DNA from: Cupriavidus alkaliphilus
GTDB lineage: Bacteria; Pseudomonadota; Gammaproteobacteria; Burkholderiales; Burkholderiaceae
Direction: 5' to 3'
DNA: 64,000 nt
Assembly (NCBI RefSeq): GCF_900094595.1
Contig: NZ_FMAD01000006.1
Span: 62,001 to 126,000 of the forward strand
The notes under the pieces are model-generated. The model saw only the letters and a list, made by a program, of their open reading frames with translations. It was not told the origin of the DNA and did no database searches. Shown piece by piece: positions 7,318-16,104 of this stretch. Both the position numbers and the translations under genes were made by a program. Position 1 is the first letter of the stretch; each line of letters starts with the position of its first letter.

Positions 7318-8952
7318 TCAGACGTCGATGGCCGAATCGGACTTCACCTTGCGGCGCAGCTCGAATTTCTGGATCTTGCCGGTGGAGGTCTTGGGCAACG
7401 GCCCGAAGTAAACCGCCTTGGGCACCTTGAAGCCCGCCAGCAGCGTGCGGCAATGCGCGATCAGTTCTTCCGCGCTGACGCTGGCCCCGTCCTTCAGCTC
7501 GACAAAGGCGCACGGCGTCTCGCCCCACTTGGCATCGGGCTGCGCCACTACCGCCGCGGCCAGCACCGCGGGATGCCGGTAGAGCGCGTCTTCCACCTCC
7601 ACGCTCGAAATGTTCTCGCCGCCGGAAATGATGATGTCCTTGCTGCGGTCCTTGATCTTGATGTAGCCGTCGGGCATGCACACGCCCAGGTCGCCGGTAT
7701 GGAACCAGCCGCCGCCGAAGGCTTCGCGCGTGGCCTTCTCGTTCTTCAGGTAGCCCTTCATGCAGATGTTGCCGCGGAACATGATCTCGCCGATGGTCTC
7801 GCCATCGGCCGGCACCGGCTGCATGGAATCGGGATCTAGCACGGCCACCTGCGACTGCAGGTGATAGCGCACGCCCTGGCGCGCCTTCTTGACCGCGCGG
7901 TCCTGCTCGGACAGCGCGCTCCAGTCGTCCTGCTCGGCGCAGACCGCGGCCGGGCCATAGACCTCGGTCAGGCCGTAAACATGGGTCAACTCGAAGCCCA
8001 TCGCCTCCATCTGCGCCAGCACCGCGGCCGGCGGCGGCGCGCCGGCCACCATGCCGCGCACCGGCCCGCGCACGCCCTCGCGCCACGCGGCGGGCGCATT
8101 GACCAGCGCGGTATGCACGATCGGCGCGGCGCAGTAGTGGGTCACGCCCTCGTCGCGCATCAGGTCGAACACCAGCTTGGGCTCGAACTTGCGCAGGCAC
8201 ACGTTGACGCCCGCGCGTGCCGCCACCGTCCACGGGAAACACCAGCCGTTGCAGTGGAACATCGGCAGCGTCCACAGGTAGACCGGGTGCTTGGGCAGGT
8301 CCCACTCCAGGATGTTCGAGATGGCATTGATGGCCGCGCCGCGGTGATGGTAGACCACGCCCTTGGGATCGCCGGTGGTGCCCGAGGTATAGTTCAGCGC
8401 GATCGCATCCCATTCGTCGGCGGGCAGTTGCCAGGCGTACGCCGGGTCGCCGCCGGCGAGGAAGGATTCGTAGTCGGTATCGCCGAACGGCGTCGCCTGC
8501 GGACCCAGCTCGTCGTGGACGGCAATCACCTTCAGGCCCGGAAGCTCCAGCGCCATCTGCCGCGCCACGTCGGCAAACTCGGTATCGGCCAGCAGCACGC
8601 GCGCCTCGCCATGGCGCAGCATAAACAGCAGGTTGGCGGCATCGAGGCGGATATTCAGCGCATTGAGCACGGCACCGGCCATCGGCACGCCGAAATGCGC
8701 TTCCACCATCGCCGGCGTATTGGGCAGCAGCGCGGCGACGGTATCGCCCTTGCCGACGCCGGCGCGTGCCAGCGCGCTGGCCAGGCGCCGCGCGCGCGCA
8801 TGGGTGTCACGCCAGTTCTGGCGCAGCGGGCCGTGCACGATGGCCAGGCGGTCGCCATACACCTCGGCGGCGCGCACCAGGAAATCAATGGGGGTAAGCG
8901 GCACGAAATTGGCCGCGTTGCGGGCCAGGCCGCTGTCGAAATCGGTTGGCAT
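7318..8952 (-). CDS. Acyl-CoA synthetase (AMP-forming), AMP-binding family
   Basis: The 544-residue enzyme has the adenylate-forming core motifs: LNYTSGTTGDPKGVVYHHRG (P-loop, about residues 181-200), HVYGLTEVYGP, the FHTGDLGVCMPDGYIKIKDR aspartate/arginine motif (about 410-429) and SGGENISSVEVED, with the C-terminal catalytic lysine in KTSTGKIQK. It activates a carboxylic acid to its CoA thioester with ATP. Overall it resembles the medium/long-chain and 3-methylthiopropionyl (DmdB-like) acyl-CoA ligases. Its chain-length preference is not readable. The gene is transcribed alone, divergent from the Crp/Fnr regulator gene. Confidence 0.9.
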   Translation of the reverse strand: MPTDFDSGLARNAANFVPLTPIDFLVRAAEVYGDRLAIVHGPLRQNWRDTHARARRLASALARAGVGKGDTVAALLPNTPAMVEAHFGVPMAGAVLNALNIRLDAANLLFMLRHGEARVLLADTEFADVARQMALELPGLKVIAVHDELGPQATPFGDTDYESFLAGGDPAYAWQLPADEWDAIALNYTSGTTGDPKGVVYHHRGAAINAISNILEWDLPKHPVYLWTLPMFHCNGWCFPWTVAARAGVNVCLRKFEPKLVFDLMRDEGVTHYCAAPIVHTALVNAPAAWREGVRGPVRGMVAGAPPPAAVLAQMEAMGFELTHVYGLTEVYGPAAVCAEQDDWSALSEQDRAVKKARQGVRYHLQSQVAVLDPDSMQPVPADGETIGEIMFRGNICMKGYLKNEKATREAFGGGWFHTGDLGVCMPDGYIKIKDRSKDIIISGGENISSVEVEDALYRHPAVLAAAVVAQPDAKWGETPCAFVELKDGASVSAEELIAHCRTLLAGFKVPKAVYFGPLPKTSTGKIQKFELRRKVKSDSAIDV

Positions 8953-8973
8953 TGCTAGTGTCTCCGCCTTATC

Positions 8974-9005
8974 GGGGTCATTCCGGGGTCATTCCGGGTC
9001 GTTCG
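8974..9005. repeat. Tandem 11-base repeat in a divergent intergenic region
   Basis: GGGGTCATTCC occurs twice without a gap (8974-8984, 8985-8995) and is followed by a decayed third unit (GGGTCGTTCG). The unit length is close to one helical turn. It lies 22 bases upstream of the acyl-CoA synthetase start and between that gene and the Crp/Fnr gene, so it could be a protein-binding array or a slippage product. Confidence 0.5.
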
Positions 9006-9171
9006 GGCGCTGTCGATGCGGCGCCTTGCGGCGCTGTCACTTTTTCTTGCACAAGGCTATCATCGCACACGCCGGCGCACTGTCGTCGAGACGACAAACC
9101 TGCCGCAAACCCGCGCCAGGCAAGGCTTACACGATTCTTACAGGATGCGGCGCAGTGCGCCCGTCCGTGCC

Positions 9172-9888
9172 ATGAGCGAACCCGCAGACCCCACTTCCCT
9201 CCCTGCCCCGGCGCCCGCCGCGGTGCTGGCCGGCCATGCCTGGTTCGGCGAACTCGCGCCGGCGCACCAGGCGCTGGCCGCGCGCGAAACGCTGCTGCAG
9301 TCCTTCGCCGCGGGCAGCTTCATCGCCCGTCGCGGCGAGCCCTCGCGCCACTGGATCGGCGTGGACAGCGGCCTGATCAAGCTGGCGGTGTACACGCCCG
9401 ACGGCCGCGGCTGCACCTTCTCGGGCGTGCCTGCCGGCGGGTGGTGCGGCGAAGGCAGCGTGATCAAGCGCGAACACCGCCGCTATGACGTGATCGCGAT
9501 CCGCGACTCGCAGGTGCTGCTGGTGCCCGAGCCGGTCTTCAACACACTGCTGGCGCAGAGCCTGCCGTTCGCCAGCTTTGTCGTGCGCCAGCTCAACGAA
9601 CGCATGGGCCAGTTCATCGCCACCGTGCAGAACGACCGCCTGCTGGGCGCCGATGCGCGCGTGGCGCAAGCCATCGCGCAGCTGTTCCATCCGGACCTGT
9701 ATCCGCGCACCAGCCCGGTCCTGGAGCTGTCGCAGGAAGAGATCGGCCTGCTTACCGGACTCTCGCGCCAGCGCGTCAACCAGGCGCTGCGCCGGCTCGC
9801 CGATGCGGGCATGGTGCACTTGTCGTACCAAAGCATCCGCGTGACCGACCTGCCACGACTGCGCCACTTCGGGATGTCAGAGCTGTAA
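9172..9888 (+). CDS. Crp/Fnr-family transcriptional regulator
   Basis: The protein (238 residues from this start) has an N-terminal cyclic-nucleotide-binding-type beta-roll (FIARRGEPSRHWIGVDSGLI, about residues 44-63, then GGWCGEGSVI) and a C-terminal winged helix-turn-helix, LSQEEIGLLTGLSRQRVNQA (about 188-207). There is no FNR-type cysteine cluster, so it is not an obvious oxygen sensor. The ATG at 9172 (MSEPADP) gives a family-typical N-terminus, but it lacks a clear ribosome binding site; an in-frame ATG at 9145 is the alternative. It is divergent from the acyl-CoA synthetase gene, which may be a target. Confidence 0.85.
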   Translation: MSEPADPTSLPAPAPAAVLAGHAWFGELAPAHQALAARETLLQSFAAGSFIARRGEPSRHWIGVDSGLIKLAVYTPDGRGCTFSGVPAGGWCGEGSVIKREHRRYDVIAIRDSQVLLVPEPVFNTLLAQSLPFASFVVRQLNERMGQFIATVQNDRLLGADARVAQAIAQLFHPDLYPRTSPVLELSQEEIGLLTGLSRQRVNQALRRLADAGMVHLSYQSIRVTDLPRLRHFGMSEL

Positions 9889-10006
9889 CGCGGTAGCCAC
9901 CAGGGCTGGAATTGCCTTTAAGCGGATCACCGCGGTCTTGCGCCGTCCGCCGAATCCTGCGACAGTTACCCGCCGCACCGCCGCCAGCTTCAGGGTCGCT
10001 TTCCGC

Positions 10007-10651
10007 ATGCCGCTTGTCAGCCGTCACCACGTCCGCTTTGCCCGCCTGCGCTTTCCCTTTGCCGTCCATGTGCAAGCCCTGCACGGCACGGCCAGCCTGC
10101 GCGACGCCAACGCGCGGCGCGAAGTTCGGCCCGGCGACCCGTTCGTGGTGCACGCCTTCGCCCACTTCGACTGCGACCTGCCTGGCACCTGGCAACAACC
10201 CTGCGCCATCGTCCTGACCGCGGTGCCGGACAGCGACTGTCCCCGCCTGGCCGGCAAGCCTGCTGATCGTCCGTGGTCGCGCCAGTTCGCCGGCCTGGTC
10301 TTTTCCCGCCCCGACACCGACTGGAACGCCGAGCGCCTGGCCGCGCAATGGCAAGTGCCGGCACGCCTGGTCCGCGCGCGGCTCTTTGCCGAAGGCGAGG
10401 CGCTGCATCCGCTGCTGCGCGAGCAACGCGCCGCCCATGCGCTGCACGCGCTGGCCAGCGCCGGCGGCCTGGTGCCCGCGCTGGAGCAGCTGGCCGCGCA
10501 TGCGGGCCTGCGCTCAGCCAACGCGCTGGCGCGAGCCTGGCATGACTGGTTCGGCATCGATGCCGCGCGGCTGCTCGAAGATTGCCGCGCAGGTGGCCGC
10601 ACGCTCGCGCCGACGGCAACCTGGCCGGGACTGGTGCGGGCGGCTGCCTGA
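10007..10651 (+). CDS. AraC-like helix-turn-helix protein
   Basis: The 214-residue protein (start MPLVSRHHVRF) has an N-terminal beta-rich part (FPFAVHVQALHG, DPFVVHAFAHFDCD) and a C-terminal region of about 95 residues resembling the double helix-turn-helix of AraC regulators: NAERLAAQWQVPARLVRARL and later LAAHAGLRSANALARAWHDW followed by FGIDAARLL. It is shorter than usual AraC proteins, so either the sensor part is small or it is an atypical member. It lies about 120 bases after the Crp/Fnr gene on the same strand. Its target is unknown. Confidence 0.6.
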   Translation: MPLVSRHHVRFARLRFPFAVHVQALHGTASLRDANARREVRPGDPFVVHAFAHFDCDLPGTWQQPCAIVLTAVPDSDCPRLAGKPADRPWSRQFAGLVFSRPDTDWNAERLAAQWQVPARLVRARLFAEGEALHPLLREQRAAHALHALASAGGLVPALEQLAAHAGLRSANALARAWHDWFGIDAARLLEDCRAGGRTLAPTATWPGLVRAAA

Positions 10652-10749
10652 TTCGTACTTCCTCGGCGGTAAGCCGCCCGCACGCCGCGCGTGGTTTGTC
10701 AATCACCTCAACGCGGGTTGGGCGACATAAGGCATCTCACGGAAAATCG

Positions 10750-10782
10750 CGCCCGCGGGGCGGGTCAGCCGCCCCGTGGGCG
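10750..10782. other. Strong 14-bp hairpin upstream of the lipoprotein gene
   Basis: CGCCCGCGGGGCGG and CCGCCCCGTGGGCG pair over 14 positions (one G-U) around a 5-base loop. It sits between the AraC-like gene and the lipoprotein gene, about 75 bases before the latter's ATG. No T run follows on the plus strand, so it is either a factor-assisted terminator of the upstream gene or a structured leader element. Confidence 0.5.
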
Positions 10783-10856
10783 GGGTCCTGCATGAGCCAG
10801 TGTTCCACCACGCAGCGCCCTGCCATAACAAGAAAACCACAGAAATCCAAACTGGG

Positions 10857-12467
10857 ATGAAAACAAAACATCTGTTTTTGACGGGTCTGGCGGCGGCCGT
10901 ACTGACGGCCTGCGGCGGCGGCGGCGGAGATTCGGCGCCGACCACGGCGCCCGCTGCCACCAAGATCAGCGGCACCGCGGCCGTTGGCGCTGCTTTGGGC
11001 AATGCCACGGTCCAGGCCAAATGCGCCGTGGGGAGCGGCACGGCCACTACCGCCGCGGACGGGAGCTTCACACTCAGCATCGATGGCGCCACGCGCCCGT
11101 GCGTGCTCAGCGTCAAGACGACTGACGGCACCACGCTGCATTCAGTGGTCGAGGCCGGCACCGGCACCACCGCCGTGGCCAACATCACCCCGCTGACGGA
11201 ACTGGTGACCGCGTCGCTGGCGCAGGGCAGCACCACGGCCTTCTTCGACCAGTTCGACGCCGCCGCGCAGGCCAAGCTGACTTCCGGCAACCTGACCAGC
11301 GCCACAGAGGCGGTTCGCCTGGTGCTGACCGGCGTGGTGGACCTGACCAGCGTCGACCCGCTCAAGGATCCGCTGGTGGCCGCCAACGGCGCCAACGCCG
11401 GCAATGCCCAGGACAAGCTGCTGGACCAGCTCGGCGATCGCCTGGAAGCCTCGAAGACCACGCTGGGCGAACTGTCCTCCGCGGTGGCTTCCAATGCCGG
11501 CGCGGCGGCGGTCCAGACCGCGCTGCAGCCGGCAGCGTCCAGCTGCGCGGGGCTGAAGACCGGCAAGTACCATGTGATCGGACTGGGCTCCGCGGTGGCC
11601 GAAGCCGGCGACCTCGACGCCGCCGCGCTCAAGCTGCAGATCGGCAACGAGACCGTCCCCTTCACCGCCGTGGCCAACGATGACTGCCGCTTCACCGTGC
11701 CGGGCGCGAACGGGACCACCAACACTGTGATGGTCGCCAGGTCGGGCATCGCACTGGCCGTGCCGCCCGCGGGCCCGATGAGTGATCTGCCCACCCTGCT
11801 GATGCCCGCACAGGCTGTTGCCCTGGCCGACCTGGCAGGCGACTGGAACGGTCTCGGCATGGAGCGGGACAACAGCGGAACTCCTTACGCATCGCGCCGC
11901 GTGACCTTCAGCATCGATGCCGCGGGCAAGCTGAGCAAGGGTGCCGACTGCTCGGGCGTGAACACCTGCGAGGCATGGCTGCCTGAAGAACTGCCGACGC
12001 TCAGCGCCAACGCCGACGGCAGCTTCAAGATCACCGACAGCTTCGGCTCCCAGTTTGCCTACGCATTCAAGGGCACCGACGGTCAGGTCACGGTCGTTAT
12101 CACCCACGACGATGGCTTCATGATCGCCGCCAAGCAAGTGGTACGCCCCTTGCCGGTGGTGGGTGCGACCAACTCGTACTGGGACACGGTAATGTATGGC
12201 GGCACGGTGCCCACGCTGGAGCACGCCGGCACGTGGTCGACCCTGGTAACGTCAGTGGATGCGCAGACCGGCATCTACACGCGCAAGCGCCTGGAAGACA
12301 GCCGCCTGGACAGCTGGAAGACTAACCACCCGGCCAACGGCCTGCGCTACCGTGCACGCGCCAGCAACGCCTCCGAGATGATCTCGATGGTCCCGGGCAA
12401 TACCGGCCTGAGCCTGGGGATCGGCGTGAACGGATCGTTCTACGATATCTCGGTGAACCGCCCGTAA
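10857..12467 (+). CDS. Large outer-membrane-type lipoprotein, unknown function
   Basis: The 536-residue protein starts MKTKHLFLTGLAAAVLTACG with a perfect lipobox (LTAC at about residues 16-19) followed by GGGGG. A carboxypeptidase-regulatory/transthyretin-like segment comes next (ISGTAAVGAALGNATVQAKC, then TTAADGSFTLSI), and a C-terminal half with paired cysteines (DCSGVNTCEAWLP). It has no predicted enzyme motifs. Lipoproteins with a polyglycine stretch after the lipobox and this N-terminal fold are common in Burkholderiales and mostly uncharacterised. The start was chosen at the signal peptide; upstream in-frame codons are spurious. A strong terminator follows directly. Confidence 0.75.
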   Translation: MKTKHLFLTGLAAAVLTACGGGGGDSAPTTAPAATKISGTAAVGAALGNATVQAKCAVGSGTATTAADGSFTLSIDGATRPCVLSVKTTDGTTLHSVVEAGTGTTAVANITPLTELVTASLAQGSTTAFFDQFDAAAQAKLTSGNLTSATEAVRLVLTGVVDLTSVDPLKDPLVAANGANAGNAQDKLLDQLGDRLEASKTTLGELSSAVASNAGAAAVQTALQPAASSCAGLKTGKYHVIGLGSAVAEAGDLDAAALKLQIGNETVPFTAVANDDCRFTVPGANGTTNTVMVARSGIALAVPPAGPMSDLPTLLMPAQAVALADLAGDWNGLGMERDNSGTPYASRRVTFSIDAAGKLSKGADCSGVNTCEAWLPEELPTLSANADGSFKITDSFGSQFAYAFKGTDGQVTVVITHDDGFMIAAKQVVRPLPVVGATNSYWDTVMYGGTVPTLEHAGTWSTLVTSVDAQTGIYTRKRLEDSRLDSWKTNHPANGLRYRARASNASEMISMVPGNTGLSLGIGVNGSFYDISVNRP

Positions 12468-12514
12468 TCGCCACGCGAAGCGCCAGCCTGGGCGACTTGC
12501 GCCCGGGCGGGTCG

Positions 12515-12552
12515 AGCCGGTGCCGCCATGCGGCGCCGGCTTTCTTTCTTTT
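12515..12552 (+). terminator. Rho-independent terminator after the lipoprotein gene
   Basis: A 12-bp stem (12515-12526 with 12530-12541, one G-U) and a 3-base loop are followed by TTTCTTTCTTTT. It is 48 bases after the lipoprotein stop. The rest of the gap up to 12748 shows no further gene or repeat. Confidence 0.88.
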
Positions 12553-12748
12553 ACGCCGGCACCTGACGAGGGGTCACCAAAAAAATACCCACAGCCGGGT
12601 GGTAGTGGGTAACAAAGTGGTGCGGGCACGTCGCGGAACTGCCCACGACTGGCATCGTCGCACCGAGTTTCCCGCGTGCCAATAATCTTTCCGGACTAGT
12701 GGCGTCCCCACACCGGTTGCATGGACAAGCGCCGGCGATTCTTGTCCA

Positions 12749-13411
12749 ATGGATCGCCCCTCGCACCAGCCATCTTCAATGCCCCACGCCCGCCTGCTGC
12801 TGATCGACGACCATACCTTGTTCCGCACCGGGCTGCGCCTGGTGCTGGCCGACAGCCCGAGCGTGGCCCATATCATCGAGGCCGGCTCGGTCATGCAGGC
12901 GGTGCAGGACCACGGCGGCGCGGAGGTCGACATCATGCTGCTCGACATCCAGATGCCCGGCCTGAACGGCATCGAGGGCGTCAAGGTATTGCGCCGGCAT
13001 TTCCCGGCGGCGCGCATCCTGATCGTGTCGGGCACTTCGGGGCTGGACACCATCCCGGCCGAAGTGCGGCGCGAGATTGCAGGGTTCTTGCCCAAGTCCG
13101 CCGACGCAAACGAAATCGAGGAAGCAATCGCGTGCTGCCTGGCCGGCGGCACGCATTTTTCCGGCGAAGCCGATGCCGCAGCAACGCCCCAGACCTCCTA
13201 CGCGGCGAGCAACCTCACACCGCGCCAGCTCGAGGTGCTGCATCAGCTGACGCTGGGCCGCTCGAACAAGGTCATTGCCTACCATATGGGCCTGTCCGAG
13301 AACACCGTGCGCGTCCATGTCGCGGCCATCCTGGATCATCTCGGCGTGGTCAGCCGCGTCGAAGCCATCCTCGAAGCCCAGCGGCGCGGCCTGGTACAGG
13401 CGGCGCGATGA
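12749..13411 (+). CDS. LuxR/NarL-family response regulator
   Basis: The 220-residue protein has an N-terminal receiver domain (ARLLLIDDHTLFRTGL, phospho-acceptor aspartate in IMLLDIQMPGLNG at about residue 63, switch threonine/serine in ILIVSGTS, and lysine in FLPKSAD) and a C-terminal LuxR-type HTH (LTPRQLEVLHQLTLGRSNKV, SENTVRVHVAAILDHLGV). Phosphorylation by the adjacent kinase would regulate DNA binding. Its stop overlaps the start of the kinase gene in ATGA, so the two are translationally coupled. Target genes are not evident. Confidence 0.92.
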   Translation: MDRPSHQPSSMPHARLLLIDDHTLFRTGLRLVLADSPSVAHIIEAGSVMQAVQDHGGAEVDIMLLDIQMPGLNGIEGVKVLRRHFPAARILIVSGTSGLDTIPAEVRREIAGFLPKSADANEIEEAIACCLAGGTHFSGEADAAATPQTSYAASNLTPRQLEVLHQLTLGRSNKVIAYHMGLSENTVRVHVAAILDHLGVVSRVEAILEAQRRGLVQAAR

Positions 13412-15246
13412 CAGCAGAGGCCACAGCCCCGGCCGCCCCCGCGCGCGGGCCGCTGCGCTGGCTGCCCCGCTACGATGCGCCACGCATTCTGGCGGCGCAG
13501 ATGAGCCTGATCGACCAGAGCTTCGGTTGCGCGATGGCAGGCTCTTCGCTGGCAGCGATCTTCCTGGCGGCGGGGCTGGTCCTGAACTGGGACCGCCCCG
13601 GCGCCCTGCCCTGGGCCGGCGCGATGGTGCTGGTTTGCGCCGTGGCGTACTTCGGGCGGCTGCGGCTGCCCGGGCGGCTGACCGAAGCCGGTGCGGCGCG
13701 CTATGCGCGCGGCATGACCGCCATGCTGATGCTGATCGGCACGCTGTGGGGACTGGTGGCATGGCTATACCTGGACGTGCGCATGCCGGCGGTGGTGATC
13801 TGCATCCTGTCGCTGATCGCCGGCATGAGCGCGGCGGCGCTGGCGGTATTCTCGGCATGCCTGCCCGTGGCGATCGGTTTCTTCGTGCCGGCGATCGTGC
13901 CGGTCTGGATCGCGTTCCTCGCTACCGGCGATATCGAATATCTGCCGATGTTCCTCGCCACGCCGCTGTACCTGTGCGTGCTGCTAGTATTTGCGCGCAA
14001 CTACGCGCGCGTGGCGCGGCAATCGATCGCGCTGCGTTTCGAGAACGTGGAACTGATCTCGCAGCTGCGCGAGCAGACCACGCGCGCCGAGGCCGCGCAG
14101 CACGCGGCCGAAGAAGCCAGCCGCGCCAAATCGGTGTTCCTGGCCTCCGCCAGCCATGACCTGCGCCAGCCGCTGCACGCGATGGGGCTGTTCCTGGTAT
14201 CGCTGGGCCGCACCCGCCTGGATGAACGCCAGCGCCAGCTGCTGGCGCATATCGAGGCCTCTTCCGGCGCCGCGCGCGAGATGCTGAACTCGCTGCTGGA
14301 CTTCTCCAAGCTCGAGGCCGGCGTGATCACGGCGCGCGCGCGCGCGTTCCGCCTGCAGCCGCTGCTGCACAAGCTGGAGAACGAGTTCGCGCCGCAGGCG
14401 GAGGCGCGCGGGCTGGTGTATCGCACCCGCGATACCACCGTCACGCTGCATGGCGATCCCACCCTGGCCGAACTGGTGTTGCGCAACCTGATTGCCAATG
14501 CCATCCGCTATACGCAACGCGGCGGCGTGCTGGTGGCCTGCCGCAAGCGCGGCGCGCGCGCGACGATCGAAGTCTGGGACACCGGCATCGGCATCCCCGC
14601 CGCCCAGCACCGCGAGATCTTTCGGGAATTCCACCAGCTGGGCAATCCGGAACGCGATCAGCGCAAGGGGCTCGGGCTGGGACTGGCCATCGTCGAGGGC
14701 CTGGCGCGCACCATGCAGACGCGCGTGACGCTCGCGTCCAGCCCCGGGCGTGGCTCAGTGTTTCGCTTCGGCATGCCGCAGGCCTGGGAGTCGCCCGAAG
14801 AGAGCCCGCCGCCGCCGGCGCGCGCCCTCGACGGGCTGCGCGTGCTGGTGATCGACGATGACGAGGCCATCCGCAGCGCGATGTCCGAACTGCTGTCGGC
14901 CTGGCGCTGCGAATGCCGCACGGTCGAATCGGAAGAACAGGCCCTGGCAGCGCTGGCGGAATTCACGCCCAAGCTGGTGCTTGCGGATTACCGCCTGCGC
15001 GGACACCGCACCGGCCAGCAGGCGCTGGACGCGATCCGGCAGCGGCTGGGCCGCCACGTGCCGGCCATCATCATCACGGGGGATACCGCGGCCGACCGCC
15101 TGCGCACCGCGCACGCGACCGGTACCGCATTGCTGCACAAACCGGTGATACCGCAGGAATTGCAGGCGGCCATCGACACCCTGCTGCGCGAGTTCCCGGC
15201 AGAGGTCAGCAACGCTGCGGACCGCCAGGCGGCGGTCACGAAGTGA
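13408..15246 (+). CDS. Hybrid sensor histidine kinase with C-terminal receiver domain
   Basis: The 612-residue kinase has about six N-terminal membrane spans (residues about 45-200) without a large periplasmic sensor. It then has a HisKA domain with H-box SHDLRQPLHAMG (about residue 250), N-box NLIANAIRYT, G1 DTGIGIP and G2 GLGLGLAIV, and finally a receiver domain (VLVIDDDEAIRSAMSELLSA, acceptor aspartate in LVLADYRLRG, lysine in LLHKPV). It would autophosphorylate and pass phosphate to its own receiver and to the upstream response regulator, to which it is coupled by ATGA overlap. The signal is unknown; a membrane-embedded or lipid/quinone-type cue is only a guess. Confidence 0.92.
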   Translation: MTAEATAPAAPARGPLRWLPRYDAPRILAAQMSLIDQSFGCAMAGSSLAAIFLAAGLVLNWDRPGALPWAGAMVLVCAVAYFGRLRLPGRLTEAGAARYARGMTAMLMLIGTLWGLVAWLYLDVRMPAVVICILSLIAGMSAAALAVFSACLPVAIGFFVPAIVPVWIAFLATGDIEYLPMFLATPLYLCVLLVFARNYARVARQSIALRFENVELISQLREQTTRAEAAQHAAEEASRAKSVFLASASHDLRQPLHAMGLFLVSLGRTRLDERQRQLLAHIEASSGAAREMLNSLLDFSKLEAGVITARARAFRLQPLLHKLENEFAPQAEARGLVYRTRDTTVTLHGDPTLAELVLRNLIANAIRYTQRGGVLVACRKRGARATIEVWDTGIGIPAAQHREIFREFHQLGNPERDQRKGLGLGLAIVEGLARTMQTRVTLASSPGRGSVFRFGMPQAWESPEESPPPPARALDGLRVLVIDDDEAIRSAMSELLSAWRCECRTVESEEQALAALAEFTPKLVLADYRLRGHRTGQQALDAIRQRLGRHVPAIIITGDTAADRLRTAHATGTALLHKPVIPQELQAAIDTLLREFPAEVSNAADRQAAVTK

Positions 15247-15252
15247 ACTACG

Positions 15253-15269
15253 CCCCGGTCACGCCGGGG
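15253..15269. terminator. Short GC hairpin between convergent genes
   Basis: CCCCGG-tcacg-CCGGGG lies 7 bases after the kinase stop and just before the stop of the convergent small gene. No T tract follows, so its role as a terminator is weakly supported. Confidence 0.4.
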
Positions 15270-15278
15270 TCAGGGCCA

Positions 15279-15446
15279 TCAGCCGCCCGAATGCAGCGGC
15301 GACAGCGAATAGGCCAGCACCAGCCCCGCCACGATCGCCGGGGAACCCAGGCGGATCGCCGTGCTGCGGGACAGCACGCCCAGATACACATACAAACACA
15401 CCAGCACCATCGCAGTCACATACAGCAGGCTGTCATAGACTTGCAT
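15279..15446 (-). CDS. Small two-span membrane protein, 55 residues
   Basis: The product begins MQVYDSLLYVTAMVLVCLYV and continues YLGVLSRSTAIRLGSPAIVA; two hydrophobic segments (about residues 6-24 and 34-50) suggest a hairpin membrane protein. GGGAGAC is well placed upstream of the ATG, and in-frame codons upstream give charged, non-conserved-looking sequence, so 15446 is the preferred start. I recognise no family. Confidence 0.6.
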   Translation of the reverse strand: MQVYDSLLYVTAMVLVCLYVYLGVLSRSTAIRLGSPAIVAGLVLAYSLSPLHSGG

Positions 15447-15655
15447 GGACGTCTCCCTTGCCATTGTTCTTATTGCTTTACTTCGGTGGTCTGCCGACGG
15501 GGCTGATGCGTGGGGGTATTGCGGAACTGCGTGGGGGCGCTCCGTCGACAGCATGCTATGGCTGTCTGTTCAAAGGATAGTCACCACTTCGACGGAGCGT
15601 GGCAATTATGGAAATCCCTTTGCGGCGCTGCACCAGCAGCGGTGCGTGGTCAGGG

Positions 15656-16078
15656 TCAATCGGCCGGCAGCATCTCGGGGTTCCAGGCGATTTCCCACAG
15701 ATGTCCGTCCAGATCGTGGAAGTAGCCGGCATATCCACCCCAGAAGGTGTCCTGTGCCGGCTTGACCACGCTTGCCCCCGCGGCCAGTGCCTGCGCCATC
15801 ACCGCATCGACCTCGGCCTTGTTGGCGACGTTATGGGCCAGCGAGAAATCGGTCAGCGCGCGCGACGTTACCTGCAGTCCGGCGTCATGCGCCAGGCTGG
15901 CGCGTGGCCATAGCGCCAGCTTGAGGCCAGCCTGCAGGTCAAAGAACGCCACCGCGCCGTGTTCGAACTGTTCGCCGACAATGCCCGCAGTAGGCAATCC
16001 AAGGCCGTCGCGATAAAAGCGCACCGCACGCTGCAAGTCATCGACACCCAGCGTAATCAGCGTAATCCTCGGTTTCAT
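15656..16078 (-). CDS. VOC-family (glyoxalase/bleomycin resistance-like) protein
   Basis: The 140-residue protein has the paired beta-alpha-beta-beta-beta layout of vicinal oxygen chelate proteins: ITLITLGVDDLQRAVRFYRD at the N-terminus and FWGGYAGYFHDLDGHLWEIA near the C-terminus, the latter with the typical D-x-D-G-x-x-W-E motif that supplies a metal-binding glutamate. The exact reaction is unknown; members include lyases, dioxygenases and binding proteins. The OYE gene ends upstream of it on the same strand, with 26 bases between, so an operon is likely, with the pair perhaps handling reactive electrophiles. Confidence 0.86.
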   Translation of the reverse strand: MKPRITLITLGVDDLQRAVRFYRDGLGLPTAGIVGEQFEHGAVAFFDLQAGLKLALWPRASLAHDAGLQVTSRALTDFSLAHNVANKAEVDAVMAQALAAGASVVKPAQDTFWGGYAGYFHDLDGHLWEIAWNPEMLPAD

Positions 16079-16104
16079 GGCAGTCCTCCACTATCATCGA
16101 TCGC

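Noticed and set aside
8974..9005. Considered as a small CRISPR-like array
   Set aside because: Units are adjacent with no spacers, only two exact copies exist, and there are no cas genes.
12721..13407. Extension of the histidine kinase frame upstream across the response regulator gene
   Set aside because: The upstream part is an out-of-frame reading of the response regulator; the kinase begins at 13408 with ATGA coupling and a proper membrane-span region.
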